Positions 32,310-43,170 of a stretch of DNA of 64,000 nucleotides are shown here, in pieces. The stretch's first letter is position 1; every line of letters starts with the position of its first letter. The notes beneath the pieces were generated by a model that was not told where the DNA came from, searched no databases, and worked only from the letters and a program-made list of their open reading frames with translations. Origin of the DNA: Romanomermis culicivorax (lineage: Eukaryota; Nematoda; Enoplea; Mermithida; Mermithidae); NCBI GenBank assembly GCA_963922205.1, contig CAWUHX010000314.1:186001-250000 (forward strand), written 5' to 3'. The translations under genes were made by a program, and so were the position numbers.

Positions 32310-33745
32310 CTGTCACATTAAGTAGAAATTGGGAGCCATGTCACATTAACTGAAGTGGTGATCAGTCACATTGATGGGAAACCCATACCATATCCCATAG
32401 GCAATATGGCCATGTCACTGTAGGTGACATGCTGTGACCCCCTTGGGTGGCTCCGTTAGGGTTTATCTACTTCCGGAACCTAACCCAGCTGGTACTCCCA
32501 CAGGTAAACCTATGGTGTACCTCGGCCTTGTCCTAGGGTTACGCTGTAGAATAATGGACAACGCAGCCAGGTCAGGAGTGCCAATCCCTAGTCGTCATTC
32601 ACCGGAATGGGGGACGGTGCCATTCGAAGAAGGGCGTACTGTAGGGGACCCAATTGTTAACCTAAATCCCCTTATTGGCCCTGACCTTAAGGGTCTGTGG
32701 GCTTTCTTCACTGAGGGTACTTCCTAGGGAAACTAGCTTAGGGGAGACTCCCACAAATATACCCTCAACACTAATAACCCCTGAGAAGACTTACTAAACC
32801 TCTTCTCAAACTACTCCACACTGGGCGACGGGTTCGGGGGTCAAACTGTGGGTCCTATGTATGGCAACGAGCGAGAATGGGAATCCGGGTGATTCAGCAT
32901 GGGGTTTGGTGGCTGCGGATCGGCAGGCGGCAGTAACAAACGTTTCCTCGGCGAGGGCGACGGGGTTCTACGGTTAATGGCGATGGGGACGGGTTCCTAC
33001 GGTCGGGTTACTCTAGTGGTAACGTATAAGGAGGCTGGAGGCAGCAATATGCAAATTTTATTAGATGAGCAGCGAACGCAGTTGACAATATAAAATATAA
33101 TAAAAGTCGACGACGGTAAACGCGGACGCAAGGCTAAAAGATGAAACACCAGTTAGGCCCAATAAAGAGAGACAAAAAGACAAAACATGCCCTTTTAAAG
33201 GGCTCCATAAACTACAGTATGCCTCGGGCCGAGTTAACACTCCCCCAAGCTAACTTCTGCAGCGGAAATCGTTTGCAGAAGATGCCTATGGTCACATAGA
33301 CATTTTCCAGTTCACAACGTTAAGCATTGGGGCGAGTTTTCACTCTCCATGCTTAACATAGGAACATCACTAGTGAGAATTTCCAACTAGTCGTTTCACG
33401 TTGCGAAACGTCGCTAGTTTTTACTGATAAGAGGTGCACGTTGTGCTCCAATTACAGCGATGAGCTCGGAGAGCTTATCTCTAACGGAAATTCTAGACTA
33501 GTGGGCACATACCATAGTCCACGTGTATAACAAAATAATAAATCAAAACAGAAATAAAAGTGCGCAAACAGAAACGAAACATAAAAAGTACACACATAAA
33601 TTGCATGTAAAAATTATAAAAATGAAACGCAAAATTGATACAAATTACTGTAACGCAAAACATAACGAAAAACATAACGAAAAATTGTGATGTGAATCAC
33701 GTGACATTCGACGAAATCCGTCGGCACGTGACAATCCTAAGACTA
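32310..33745 (+). repeat. R1 repeat, copy c
   Basis: Collinear with 15715-17130 over about 1.4 kb: TGTCACATTAAGTAGAAATT, CCTAACCCAGCTGGTACTCC, CCCTTTTAAAGGGCTCCATA and GTGATGTGAATCACGTGACA all in order. It includes the hairpin CTAGTCGTTTCACGTTGCGA followed by AACGTCGCTAG. No protein seen. Confidence 0.7.
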
Positions 33746-34032
33746 ATCTATTTTCAACTTAGTCCAGTCATTATCCAAGACACAACACGATACATACTTT
33801 GTCTGAATTTGGAAGAAGACATAGAGGATGGGATCAATGAAAACGAATTTGATGCACACAGATATTTTCTGTTGAAGAAATTCCCTTTTTTATCAATATG
33901 TGGCACTGGGCTCCCTAGTATTTTTGCCACATGGTAATTTTCAATATCAGTTTGTTACTCTGGCATTTATTTCCAATAAAAAAGTACAAATTTCTCAATA
34001 AAAAAAAGTATAAATCACATTTTCACATCATT

Positions 34033-34594
34033 TCAGTCAGTTAGTTCCATCCTAACATCTGCATATCCTGTATAATACTTACGATGATTCCTGCAGATGG
34101 TTTCACTCGGATCATTTATCCAAATTGGTATAATCACTTGGGTGTAATTTTCACGGCCAAAAACTATTCGATATTCACGACGATGTTTGAGCCTGAAACG
34201 TGCCTTCCAAAATTCGAACCGCTGTTCATTGTCATGTGTATTTTTTGTTCGAACATGCTTGACTCTAGTTTCGCATGAACTGCTTTCACAAACACTTATA
34301 TCCTCGACTGGAAAACATAGATACGGGTTTAGATTAAATAAAGCAATGCAGAATTGATCATTACAAAAATCGAGCAGTATTCTTCTCTGGAGTGTAACAT
34401 AAACACCTTTGGCACCACCAGTAACTCTACCATGAAAGAAAAGTCCTCTGCTGCTCAGCCAAGAGCAACTGTCGTCCATCATGGCATAGAATGGTATGGT
34501 CAACATTAATATGCAAATGGCTAAAAACGCCCAATATATGATTAGTTCCAAAAGTTTTCAAACTGTTTGACTTACCCACAAGCATTTTGTACAT
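34033..34594 (-). CDS. Family A secreted protein, copy 1 (unrecognised)
   Basis: Minus-strand exons 34594-34576 and 34520-34033 join across a 55-nt intron (GTAAGT...GTTTTTAG) to give 168 residues. The spliced N-terminus MYKMLVAICILMLTIPFYA is a clear signal peptide; unspliced frames lack an ATG there. The mature chain has seven cysteines, a block FFHGRVTGGAKGVYVTLQ, CESSSCETRVKHVRTK, FEFW and FGRENYTQVIIPIWIN with an N-glycosylation site. Three relatives lie at 38.3, 46.0 and 54.3 kb. The beta-rich pattern FHGRV-GA / IALF / YRIVFGRENYTQVIIPIWIN faintly recalls galectin-like sandwiches, but I would not assign it. The leader TTTTCAG|GTTAACAGCTCGATTGG precedes the ATG. AATAAA lies about 65 nt after the stop. 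Probably secreted; function unknown. Confidence 0.75.
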
Positions 34595-34814
34595 ATGTCC
34601 AATCGAGCTGTTAACCTGAAAACAGGAAATTACATATTACATTATATCTAAAGCTTATCATTTTTCCCAAATTTATTCAACCATCTCGAGAGCGTACAAT
34701 ATCATAACACTGATTATTCAAATTTTTTTATCCTTCAAGAATAATTTTTCTTCATGCGTAGCACTGATGATGGTATATTTTCAGTTGACAAACCCGTATT
34801 ATTCGCCATACTTG

Positions 34815-35060
34815 TATGTTGGGAAGGAACTATCTTTGTGGAATATAGATGGCTTCAACCAAACACCGATGTCTATCAATAAAATAATATCAAAAAAATG
34901 AAAAGTAAAGATCAAAAAGAAAATGGAAAATAACAGATATCCTAGAACAAAATATGAATTTTCTTTGCTTTGAGTGCTTGCTTGTGATTTTTACTGTAAG
35001 TTTTCTAGCATACCCTTTTGGGTAAGAAGTGTTAATGTGACAGTTTACAAAGGGATCTGG
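34815..35060 (-). pseudogene. Decayed copy of membrane protein C
   Basis: The minus strand resembles 47530-47288: YPKGYARKLTVK aligns with YPNRYANKFTAK, and after a frame change LGYLLFSIFFLIFTFHFFDI aligns with LGYLLFSVVFWIFTLDFLDI. The frame is broken, so this is a remnant duplicated together with family A copy 1. Confidence 0.5.
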
Positions 35061-36340
35061 GAGTTGCTGTATGTGTTTGGGTTACTGTAGGTGATATGGT
35101 CATATGAATGCCCACCTTATGTGATATGCACACTTTGGGTGATGTTTTACTGCCTAGTGAAGGCTGTATTCTAGCAGCTAGCATCTGTCTGACAAGCAGG
35201 ACTTTATATAATTGTCACGCACAGCTGCTCATGTGATCCTATAGTATACCTTAATCTCGTACACTATGTTCCTTTATTATTGTGTGTCCACTTTCATGTT
35301 TATGTTTTTTTTGACAAAGGACTCTAGCAAACAGCGTCAGCATCCTTGCAGAGATCCTTTCCTGCATCTCTACAGAAATGCAACATGTGCTGGCTTCCTC
35401 TTGCCTAAGAAAGTCCAGCTTCAGCTATTTTATACTTTCATCATTTGGATGTACAGCCAAGAAATTGAGAATCATAAAGTTATACACCAATCCCAAGCAA
35501 CCTTTCGCCAAATACTGAACTTCTTCTCCTGCAAGAAGCATCAATGATTACTTTAGTCAAGCACCTCTTACCATACTCTGGAGTGACTGACACTCCTACT
35601 CTCGCTGGCATAAATACCAAGCTTGTTCCATCAAACTTGTATTTCAATACTACGGAGAATCCTTGGAGCAACCCTATTTACGGCACCTTTTTTAAAATAT
35701 TGAAGATCAATTTGAAAGCATTTTTGGTGAGTCTTCTTCATGAGCTTGTAAAAAGTGGGATTGGATTCCAACACTCTCCCTCTTTTTTTCTCTCCCTTTC
35801 TTTTTGCTCCATTATCAATTTACCCCTTCAGTCCTTTATCAGGCTTCTCCCTTCAGGAATTCCTGTCAAGGCCAAGGCCCCAACTCTTCGCAAAACCCTT
35901 TCTGGGACTAGGATTGCTGATGTCTATTCCACAACTCTCCCTCATCATCTATTGGCAATCACTCTATGTTATTGGGTCTGTGACGTCCAGGGAGGAGGTT
36001 AATCAGTAACATCTTCCCTCCTACAGTATCCTTGATCCTATGACTCCTATAGCACCTTTTGACTTTCTTTTCTAAGGTACAGCCACTTCCTCTATTTCCC
36101 CCTTACACCATATCGCCTAACCTTATGTAATCAATGTTTAATTGTTGTTATTCCAGAAATATGTTACATATTTTTCGTGTTGTATTGTTCTTCATTTGGA
36201 ACATTATTCCATGACTTTTAGAGGCAGGCATAAGTGAGAGAAGTATGGCAAGGTTCAGACAAACCAGTCTTTTCGGTCTTTCTTTTCCCATCATCAGACT
36301 GAGAAACAAGCACTTCGAAAAGTAGATTTTCCTGGGAGAC
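35061..36340. other. SINE-D fragment and two unrecognised reading frames
   Basis: 35130-35205 is a short SINE-D piece (CATCTGTCTGACAAGCAGGA). Plus-strand frames at 35266-35547 (starts MFLYYCVSTFMFMFFLTKDS, signal-like) and 35544-36002 (contains GVTDTPTLAGINTKLVPSNL) overlap by 4 nt. Neither is recognised, and codon and repeat context do not prove coding. They might be parts of one transposon-derived or lineage-specific gene. Confidence 0.3.
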
Positions 36341-36717
36341 ATTAGTTATATGGACCCACACAGGAGGTACACAAAAGGAACCCACCTACAAATTATATAC
36401 ATCAAAGCATACCGCTTTGACTGCATGGGGCAATACAGGGGGTGTGGTAAGTTCACTCAAAACTTTAATGTGTAAAATTCGACCTCGATGTAAAAAGTAT
36501 GCCTGAAGCTTGATGTAGAAAGCACACCCCAGCCAACTTGGACGTTAAAATTGATGATACAATGTCGCCCAAAAAATTTTAGTGCGACTTAAAGTCTAAT
36601 GATTTTACAGATTTATTACTTTTTTAATTTTACACTAAATTTTTTGTTTTTTTTCTACAAAATGTGTGAAAAATGATGTCCCAAAAACAATTTTTAAGCT
36701 TATGGATTTGAAAAAAA

Positions 36718-36815
36718 GGGCGTAGCCAGGAGTTGAACCTGTGTTACCAGCATTCTGGGCTGATCACTAGACGACCACATCACGAGGCGAACCCCACATT
36801 AAGGGTTCACCTTGT
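36718..36815 (-). repeat. SINE-C, tRNA-derived, minus strand
   Basis: GGCGTAGCCAGGAGTTGAAC then CTGTGTTACCAGCATTCTGG and CACTAGACGACCACATC: on the minus strand, a box A-like GTGGTCGTCTAGTGAT and box B GGTTCAACTCC. Related copies flank 60175-60660. Confidence 0.65.
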
Positions 36816-37199
36816 GGACTCCAAAAATTCCCCATAATTTTCATTTCTATATATGCCTATGGAATCAACAAAAAACATAACCTGAACAAAATATGTGTGA
36901 AAATTTTCTAAAAAACGAATAAACCCGTGCAAGCACTATATTGGGAGACATTCCATCATCTATTTTAACATCAAGGTCGGCTGAGGTGTTTTTTCTACAT
37001 CAAGCTTCATTCCCTATGCTTAAGCATTCCGAAAACAATGAGCAAATCATCAAAAGATGTGTCCCGAATATGTAAAAAGATGTGTTTAAAAAATTTTATA
37101 TGAAAGTTTTCTAAAAAAAGGAGTGAAGCCATTAGATCATTAGACTCTATAATCCTCAGGCGTTTTTTAAAATTTTTTGAGTGACATTGCATGACACGT

Positions 37200-37331
37200 A
37201 AATGGGTAAACGCGTTGTCATCGTAACCATCGCCAAACACTGTTTTCGAAAAATAATGCTCGACCGGGATTCGAACCCGGATCTCGTTGACTATAGTGCA
37301 GCATTCTACCGATTGAACTACCGAGCCAGTG
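37200..37331 (-). repeat. SINE-A, minus strand, best-preserved tRNA-like head
   Basis: The minus strand reads GGCTCGGTAGTTCAATCGGT AGAATGCTGCACTATAGT then GATCCGGGTTCGAATCCCGG TCGAGCA. The T arm is perfect and the acceptor pairs 6 of 7, but the anticodon arm does not pair. It continues into the SINE tail (GCATTATTTTTCGAAAACAG, GGCGATGGTTACGATGACAA). Confidence 0.78.
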
Positions 37332-37785
37332 TTGCGACTGGTACGAAGGGGTGATGTACGGCTGTGCGACACGTGACAGCATAATCAATTTTAATGTCCC
37401 GGTTGGTTGACGAACATTGATGTCGAATTTTACTCATTGCAGCTACATACAAGTTGAAATTTATACGTTAAAGCTTCCGGCGTACTGTCTACATGGAAGT
37501 ATAATTTCATCAGTTGAAGCTTCGGGCATACTTTCTACATGGAAGTCGAATTTTACACAGCTTCAGGTGTACCCTCTACCCCCTCTGTGTTGCCCTGCAT
37601 GCTCAAAAAAATTCAGATCATATTACATTATCGACCACACTTTCAACACCCCACACGATTAGCTATACTTTCTACACCTCCTGTTTTGCTCCATGCAGTT
37701 TAGGTAGCAGAATTTCAAGTGTAGGTTTTGTACAGGGGTGTCTTTTGCATACCCCTTGTATGGGTCTGTATAACAACTTGCATTG

Positions 37786-38279
37786 AAGTGGGTGCCAAAT
37801 TACTGGATTCCCTACCAGGCAGGTCCAGACATAATTGTAGTGGGTTCCTTCTTTTGTGTTAGCCTAAAAGAGACTTGTAGGGTGACTGATTGCTTTTCCA
37901 TTGCAAGCTTGTTTTATTCCAGTTACTGATTAGAGATTGAAGGTTGCATTTAATTCCGCTAGGGAATTGTTGCCGTGTTTTACCTATAGGAAGCTTTTTT
38001 GAGTGACCTACAGTAATTGGTTGTGAAACAAAACAATTCGAAAACAAACCTGATCTTTTTAGTTTTTAAACTTTCTTTTTACCCTATTGCATATTTTTAT
38101 TGATTTATGAATAATTTGCTTTCAAGGAATCAATTTTCACCAATATTTCAAACAAATGTGGCATTTGGCTCCTTTGTATTTTTGCCAAATTGAATTGTTT
38201 GTTACTATAGCATTTATTTTCAGTAAAAAGGTACAAATTTCACAATAAAAAATCATAATCACAATTTGGCAACATTCCA
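37786..38279. other. Spacer; 3' flank of family A copy 2
   Basis: No gene seen. 38140-38250 carries the conserved A-type 3' flank (GGCATTTGGCTC..., TAGCATTTATTTTCAGTAAA on the plus strand). Confidence 0.4.
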
Positions 38280-38829
38280 CTATATGTGTTTCATGTTAAC
38301 GTCTGCATACCCTATATAATACCTACGACCATTGCTGCAAATGGTTTCCTCTGGGTGATTGATCTGAACTGGTATAATCACTTTGGTATAGTTTTCACGG
38401 CCAAAATTCACTTGATATTGATAACGGTTGATGCCAAAACCTGGCTTCCAAAATTCAAAAGCCTGTTCATTGTCGTGCGTATTTTTTGTTCGAACATGCT
38501 TGACTATAGTTTCGCATAAACTACTTTCACAAACGTTCACATCCTTGACTAGAAAAGATAGATACGCTTTCAAACTAAATAAAGCAATGCAGAAATGGTC
38601 ATTACACGAATTGGACATTAATTTTGTTTGGAGCGTAACATAAACATCCTTGGCACCACCGGTCACTCTACCATGAAAGAAAAGTCCTTTGCTGCTCAAA
38701 AAATGGCAAGTATTTTCCATCACTCCATTGAATGGCATGGTCAACATTAATACACACAAGGCTAAAAATACCCAACATATGTTTAGTTTTGGAAAGTTTT
38801 CTAACAAATAGTTACTTACCCAGCAGCAT
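38280..38829 (-). CDS. Family A secreted protein, copy 2 (unrecognised)
   Basis: Minus-strand exons 38829-38820 and 38761-38280 join across a 58-nt intron (GTAAGT...ATTTTTAG) to give 163 residues. The spliced start MLLALCVLMLTMPFNG is a signal peptide. It keeps FFHGRVTGGAKDVYVTLQ, CESSLCETIVKHVRTKNTHD, FEFW and FGRENYTKVIIPVQIN, with six cysteines in the mature chain. It lacks the fourth cysteine position of copy 1 (YLSF instead of YLCF). The same leader precedes the ATG (CAG|GTTTATAGCTCGATTGGACA). The stop is TAG at 38282-38280 and AATAAA-like sequence follows. The frame is intact, so likely functional; role unknown. Confidence 0.72.
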
Positions 38830-39334
38830 GTTACAAACAAATGTCCAATCGAGCTATAAACCTGAAAAAAAGAAACTACATATTACATTATATCTAAAGC
38901 TTAAGATTTTTCCCAATTTTATTCAAGCATCTCGAGAGCATAGAATGCCATAACACTGATTAAGTCGATTTTTATATCCTTCATGAATAATTTTTCTTCA
39001 TGTGCAGCATTGATGATGGTATATTTTTAGTCAAGGAGCTACATTTGATGGGGAGAAATTACACATGTTGAAGAAAGATTACTTGAATCAAATGTTGACA
39101 TCCATCGATTAAGAAACAACATGCAATAAAATTAAGGTTGGTCTAGTGAAGGTTGTCACAAAAGAGTTGGAGTCAAACTCAATCAGCTTAAGATGGTTCC
39201 AAGTTTCCAATTATATCTTCATATAATAAAAAAAATTAAAATTAATAATAGCTGGTCTAAAACAGCTGTGGGCAATTACATAATAAAGCACAAGAATCTG
39301 TATAGAAGATAAATCTGCTGCTTGCCTGAAAATC
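38830..39334. other. Upstream flank of family A copy 2
   Basis: The first 200 bp resemble the upstream flanks of the other A copies (TTTATATCCTTCATGAATAA, CATTGATGATGGTATATTTT). No gene seen beyond. Confidence 0.4.
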
Positions 39335-39645
39335 TTTGTGGTGAGTGTAGCGGCTGCACTTCTCAGGCTGGCATCCGCCTGACAAGCAGGACTTGTTCAG
39401 CTACCTACCTCATAATGGAATAGATCCACCTCCTCATTCGCCGCACTATTCTCAAGATGCTAACTGGGCTGAGTAGACTCTGGTGAGCAGCGTTCCAGGC
39501 TCGCCTAGACAATTTATCTACTCCAAATGGGTGGAAGGCTGTGTCTGCCTGGGCCAACTAATTTCAGGTTATGTCCAGAATCAAGCCTGGTTCCTGAAAC
39601 TAGTAGTCAGAGGTGATAACCACTAGACCAAGACATCCTCGACCT
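39335..39645 (-). repeat. SINE-D, minus strand
   Basis: Shares with 49165-49475: CTGGCATCCGCCTGACAAGC, AGCTACCTACCTCATAA, CTCGCCTAGACAATTTATCT and GGCTGTGTCTGCCTG. The right end reversed (GGTCTAGTGGTTATCACCTC) is a tRNA-like box A region. Confidence 0.65.
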
Positions 39646-40094
39646 AAAATTTTTTTGTTTCAAGAATATAACAGGTCAGAAGGATGACAGGAAATTATTT
39701 GTATGAATCTGAAACTTTTATGGAATTAGGGCATGTTCCAAGGAAGAATTCTAATTAGAAAGAAGGTAGAGTTCTGCCTGCAATTCCCTAAAAGCTACAG
39801 TATGGTAACAGAGTTTATGTCTAAGATTGAGTTACAGTGAAAATTCTACCGACGAACTTTGGTTGTTTGGTTTACATGTAAAATTTTGGAATACACCATA
39901 GGCAATGTCCAGACAGCAGGCACAAGTTAGAGAAGTATGATATGGTTTAACCCAACCAGTCTTTTTGACTTTCGTCACCTGACTGATCAACAGGCTGAGA
40001 AAAAGCACTCTGGAAAGTTGGTTTGCTATATGATCCAAAATCCAAAAAGTTATAAAAAACAACAGAGAATCATAGTAAAATCTACTTTTCTAGT
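39646..40094. other. Intergenic, nothing seen
   Basis: No gene or repeat recognised, apart from a GAAAGAAGGTAGAGTTCTGC block that also follows SINE-D at 49530. Confidence 0.35.
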
Positions 40095-40800
40095 AGTTAT
40101 ACGGGCGCGTACAGGGTACACAAAAGATACTCCTGTAGAAAACATATGCGTGAAAGTTTGCCGCCTTAACTGTGTGGGGCAATACATGAGGTGCAGGAAG
40201 TATAGCCCACAACTCAAAGTTGTATAATGTGCAGGGCAATATAGGGGGTGTAGAAAGTATGGTCGATGATTAATAAAATCTGAATTTCATTAAGCATGCA
40301 GGTGATACAGCGGATGTAGAAAGTATGCCCAAAGCTCCAATGTGTAAAATTCAACTTACATGTAGAAAGTACACATGAAGCTTCAACCAGTAGAATTCTA
40401 CTTACATGCTTTTTCTAAAAAATTGTTTCCCGAAACAGCAGAAAACCTGTCCCGAAAACAATGCTTGAGCATAGGGAATCATCAAAAACGTGTCCAGAAT
40501 ACATAAAAAATAACAAGTCTCAAACAAAGTTTTTTTGTGAAAGTTTTGTAAAAAATGAGCAAAACCATTAGATCGTTAGATTCTTTGACCCTCAGGCGTT
40601 TTTTATAAATTTGTTGAGAGATGTTGCATCACCAATCTTCACGTCCCAGTTGTTCAAGGAAAATTGAGGTCGAATTTTATCAGTTGGAGCTTCCGGCATA
40701 GTTTCTACATGGAAATCGAATTTAACACGTTGAAGGTTTGGGTTACTTCCCACATGTAAATAGAATTTTATGGGTTGAAGGCGTACTTTCTGGCGCTATG
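40095..40800. mobile_element. R2 element, left part
   Basis: Left end CTAGTAGTTATACGGGCGCG TACAGGGTACAC, then the usual AACTGTGTGGGGCAATAC and GAAAGTAT blocks. The right part is replaced or interrupted by the tandem repeat that follows. Confidence 0.55.
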
Positions 40801-40802
40801 CT

Positions 40803-41035
40803 GTTAGGACGCAAGACATTAGGACGGAGACATTAGGACGCAGACATTATGACGCAGGGACATTAGGACGCAGGACATTGGGACGCAAGACATTAGGACG
40901 CAGGACATTGGGACGCAAGACATTAGGACGCAAAGACATTAGGACGCAGGACATTAGGACGCAAGGACATTGGGACGCAGGACATTAGGACACAAGGACA
41001 TTAGGACACAAAGACACTAGGACCCAGAACTTTTA
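40803..41035. repeat. Minisatellite of a 14-16-bp GACATTAGGACGCA unit
   Basis: About 15 tandem copies of GACATTAGGACGCA(A/G)(G), with drift to ACATTGGGACGCA and ACATTAGGACACA at the 3' end. Non-coding. It interrupts R2 sequence. Confidence 0.85.
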
Positions 41036-42584
41036 ACATCCGAGGACGTTAAAACATATAATCGTGTCACAAAATAATCGAATTTATTGCTGCATGGAAA
41101 TTTTTCCCAGCATTAATTTTGTTATATGAAAGATATGTGTTAATAATGTACTATTTCGTGTTCATGATTTCATTTTTTCTTATGAGAGAAAGTGACACTC
41201 AGCCCTTGTCTTTTCTAGATCCAGTGACACACCTGATCCATTTGCATGTCCAAATGCTAATATGAGAGAAAGAAATATTAATGAATTTTTACAATTCTAG
41301 CACTTTCTGTTTTTACAATTCTAGCACTTCGGCCAGCTATTCCCCACATTTCAGTACCCCACCCAAATTTTGAAAATTTCAATGTATTCAAATTTTCCTG
41401 GAAATTTTCAAGAAAACAGTAACATTTTTTCGCTGAAATTAAGTAGTTAGAACTTATCCAAAAGTGATCACAATGCTCTGAAACTTCGCTTTTATAAAAT
41501 GTTTCTGAGCCTGCTCTTCATTTCCAATGGTAGTGAACATACATGTTCCCGAAGAGAGGGATTTGCTGGGCGTTCTGTCTGACCCCTTGTAGAACCCTGG
41601 CTGACCATCAACAGAATCTCGGCTGATCGCCCAGAATTTCTACTTTTTTGGAAAATTTCTAACTTTAGTCAAATAAATTTCCCAACAGCTAAAAGTCATA
41701 AAATTGCCCGAAAATTTAGTAGACCGTAAGTGCCATTCTATATCTATATACATATATTCTATACAATTGTTTAAATGGGAGGTATTCAAGACTCTTCAGT
41801 TTCTTTTGGGGGGCAATACAAGGGGTGTAGAAACTATAGTCAATGATGGAATATGGGCCAAATTTTTATAATGTGTGGGGGAATGGAAGGCGTGTAGAAA
41901 GTAAAATCAATGATCTTAATTCATAAAACGTGTGGGGAACACAGGGGCTATGGTAAGTATAATTGAAGCTTTAATGTGTAAAATTCGTCCTCTATGTGGA
42001 AAGTACGCCTGAAGCTTGATGTAGATAAGTACGGTCCAGCTGACTCAGTAATTAAAATTGATGACGCCATGTGGCCCAAAAAATTTTAGTGTGACTTTTT
42101 GAATCTAAGAGGTTTTAGAGGTTTACTTATTGCTCTACAAAATTTTTACTCAAAATTTTGTTTGGGATGCAATTTTTAAATATACCCGACACATTTTTTA
42201 TTGATTGTCTATGATTCTGCATTTTTTTCATTGCACATTTTTCGCAGTTTTGGGACATGATTTTCAAGTATATTGTAGAAAAATACGTTTCCAACAGATG
42301 AAAATCATGTCCCAAAACCGTGAAAACCATGTCCAGAAAGGGAATCAATGAAAAATGTGTCCTGAATAAGTTAAAATCGTGTCCCAAAAAATTTTTTGCA
42401 CAATTTTAGTGAGTAAAACCATAAGACCGTAAGACCCTATGACCCTGGTTTTACTGATTTTTAAAAATTTTTGCATCACTAAAGTTTTTTCAAGAATGAT
42501 GCAGGACAAACCGACTATCTGACAGACTACAAAACTATTCAAAGGAATCATGTCCACAGCTGACGCCCCAGACAATATTGTCAG
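41036..42584. other. AT-rich sequence then R2-derived sequence
   Basis: 41036-41800: nothing recognised. 41800-42480 contains R2 internal blocks (GGGGGGCAATACAAGGGGTG, GTAGAAAGTA, GCCTGAAGCTTGATGTAGAT). Confidence 0.4.
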
Positions 42585-43170
42585 GGATGGACATAGTCTA
42601 TCTCCAGGTTGCGAAGAAATAGCCAAAGCCGACGCAAATCGCATCGACGCCGATTTGCATAGACACCGTGCATAAAAGTGCCGGTCATCTATGTTTTTGG
42701 TCATTCTTTGATTGTTTGTTTATTTTATAATAAAGAAAATCGGCGGCCAGTAGGCCATTTATTACAATATTATTTTATTATATTTTTGTGGAGTATTCCG
42801 CCTGGAATACAACATGCCCCAGCCGGACATTTATTGGATTTCTCGCAGCAGAGGGAATGCAGGATAGACCCCGGATTTCTGGAGTGCCACCCAGCGTGCA
42901 AGTCTACATTTGCAACTCAATTCTCGGCTTGACTTCTAGGTTTGTCCCTGATTTGAAGTTACTTGAGCTCAGAGAGTTATTTGATCTTCTGCAGTTCTTT
43001 GGAACGAAAGCAGGTGATCTTTGTTGAACTTGAGACTGACAGAACTGTTGCAAACTTATTCTACCTAAGGTTTCGGCCTGATTAGGTGAATTAGTGAGTG
43101 ACTGATTAGGTCTATTTTGATACCAATCCATTTATTTTATTTCTCAACTTCAACTAAAGTCTCATTTCAA
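42585..43170 (+). repeat. R10 repeat, copy 1
   Basis: Runs from GGGATGGACATAGTCTATCT to CAACTAAAGTCTCATTTCAA and matches 47880-48450 in reverse. On the minus strand a frame from 43131 reads NSPNQAETLGRISLQQF then CQSQVQQRSPAFVPKNC, which is conserved in the other copy. A box B-like GGTCTATCC lies on the same strand. Confidence 0.65.

Larger units (their letters stand above)
36345..37785. mobile_element. R2 element with two nested SINEs
   Basis: Left end TTAGTTATATGGACCCACAC, right end GTATGGGTCTGTATAACAAC, with the typical GAAGCTT and TACTTTCTACATGGAAGT blocks between. SINE-C sits at 36718-36815 and SINE-A at 37200-37331. Confidence 0.55.

Noticed and set aside
34033-34551. Unspliced reading of family A genes with a longer N-terminus (ELIIYWAFLAIC...)
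   Set aside because: These frames lack an ATG at that point in copies 1 and 4. All four copies share donor and acceptor signals that, when spliced, give an ATG-led signal peptide.
35266-36002. A two-frame gene (signal-like frame followed by a 152-codon frame)
   Set aside because: No recognisable motif, frames overlap out of phase and flanking splice sites are not convincing. Kept only as a note in the region entry.
37246-37331. A true tRNA gene on the minus strand
   Set aside because: Acceptor and T arms are good, but the anticodon stem (CTGCA with CAACG) does not pair and the sequence continues into a SINE tail shared with 23228-23352.
40803-41035. A CRISPR or second telomere-like array
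   Set aside because: The 14-16-bp unit GACATTAGGACGCA has no spacers. TTAGGAC is not TTAGGC.
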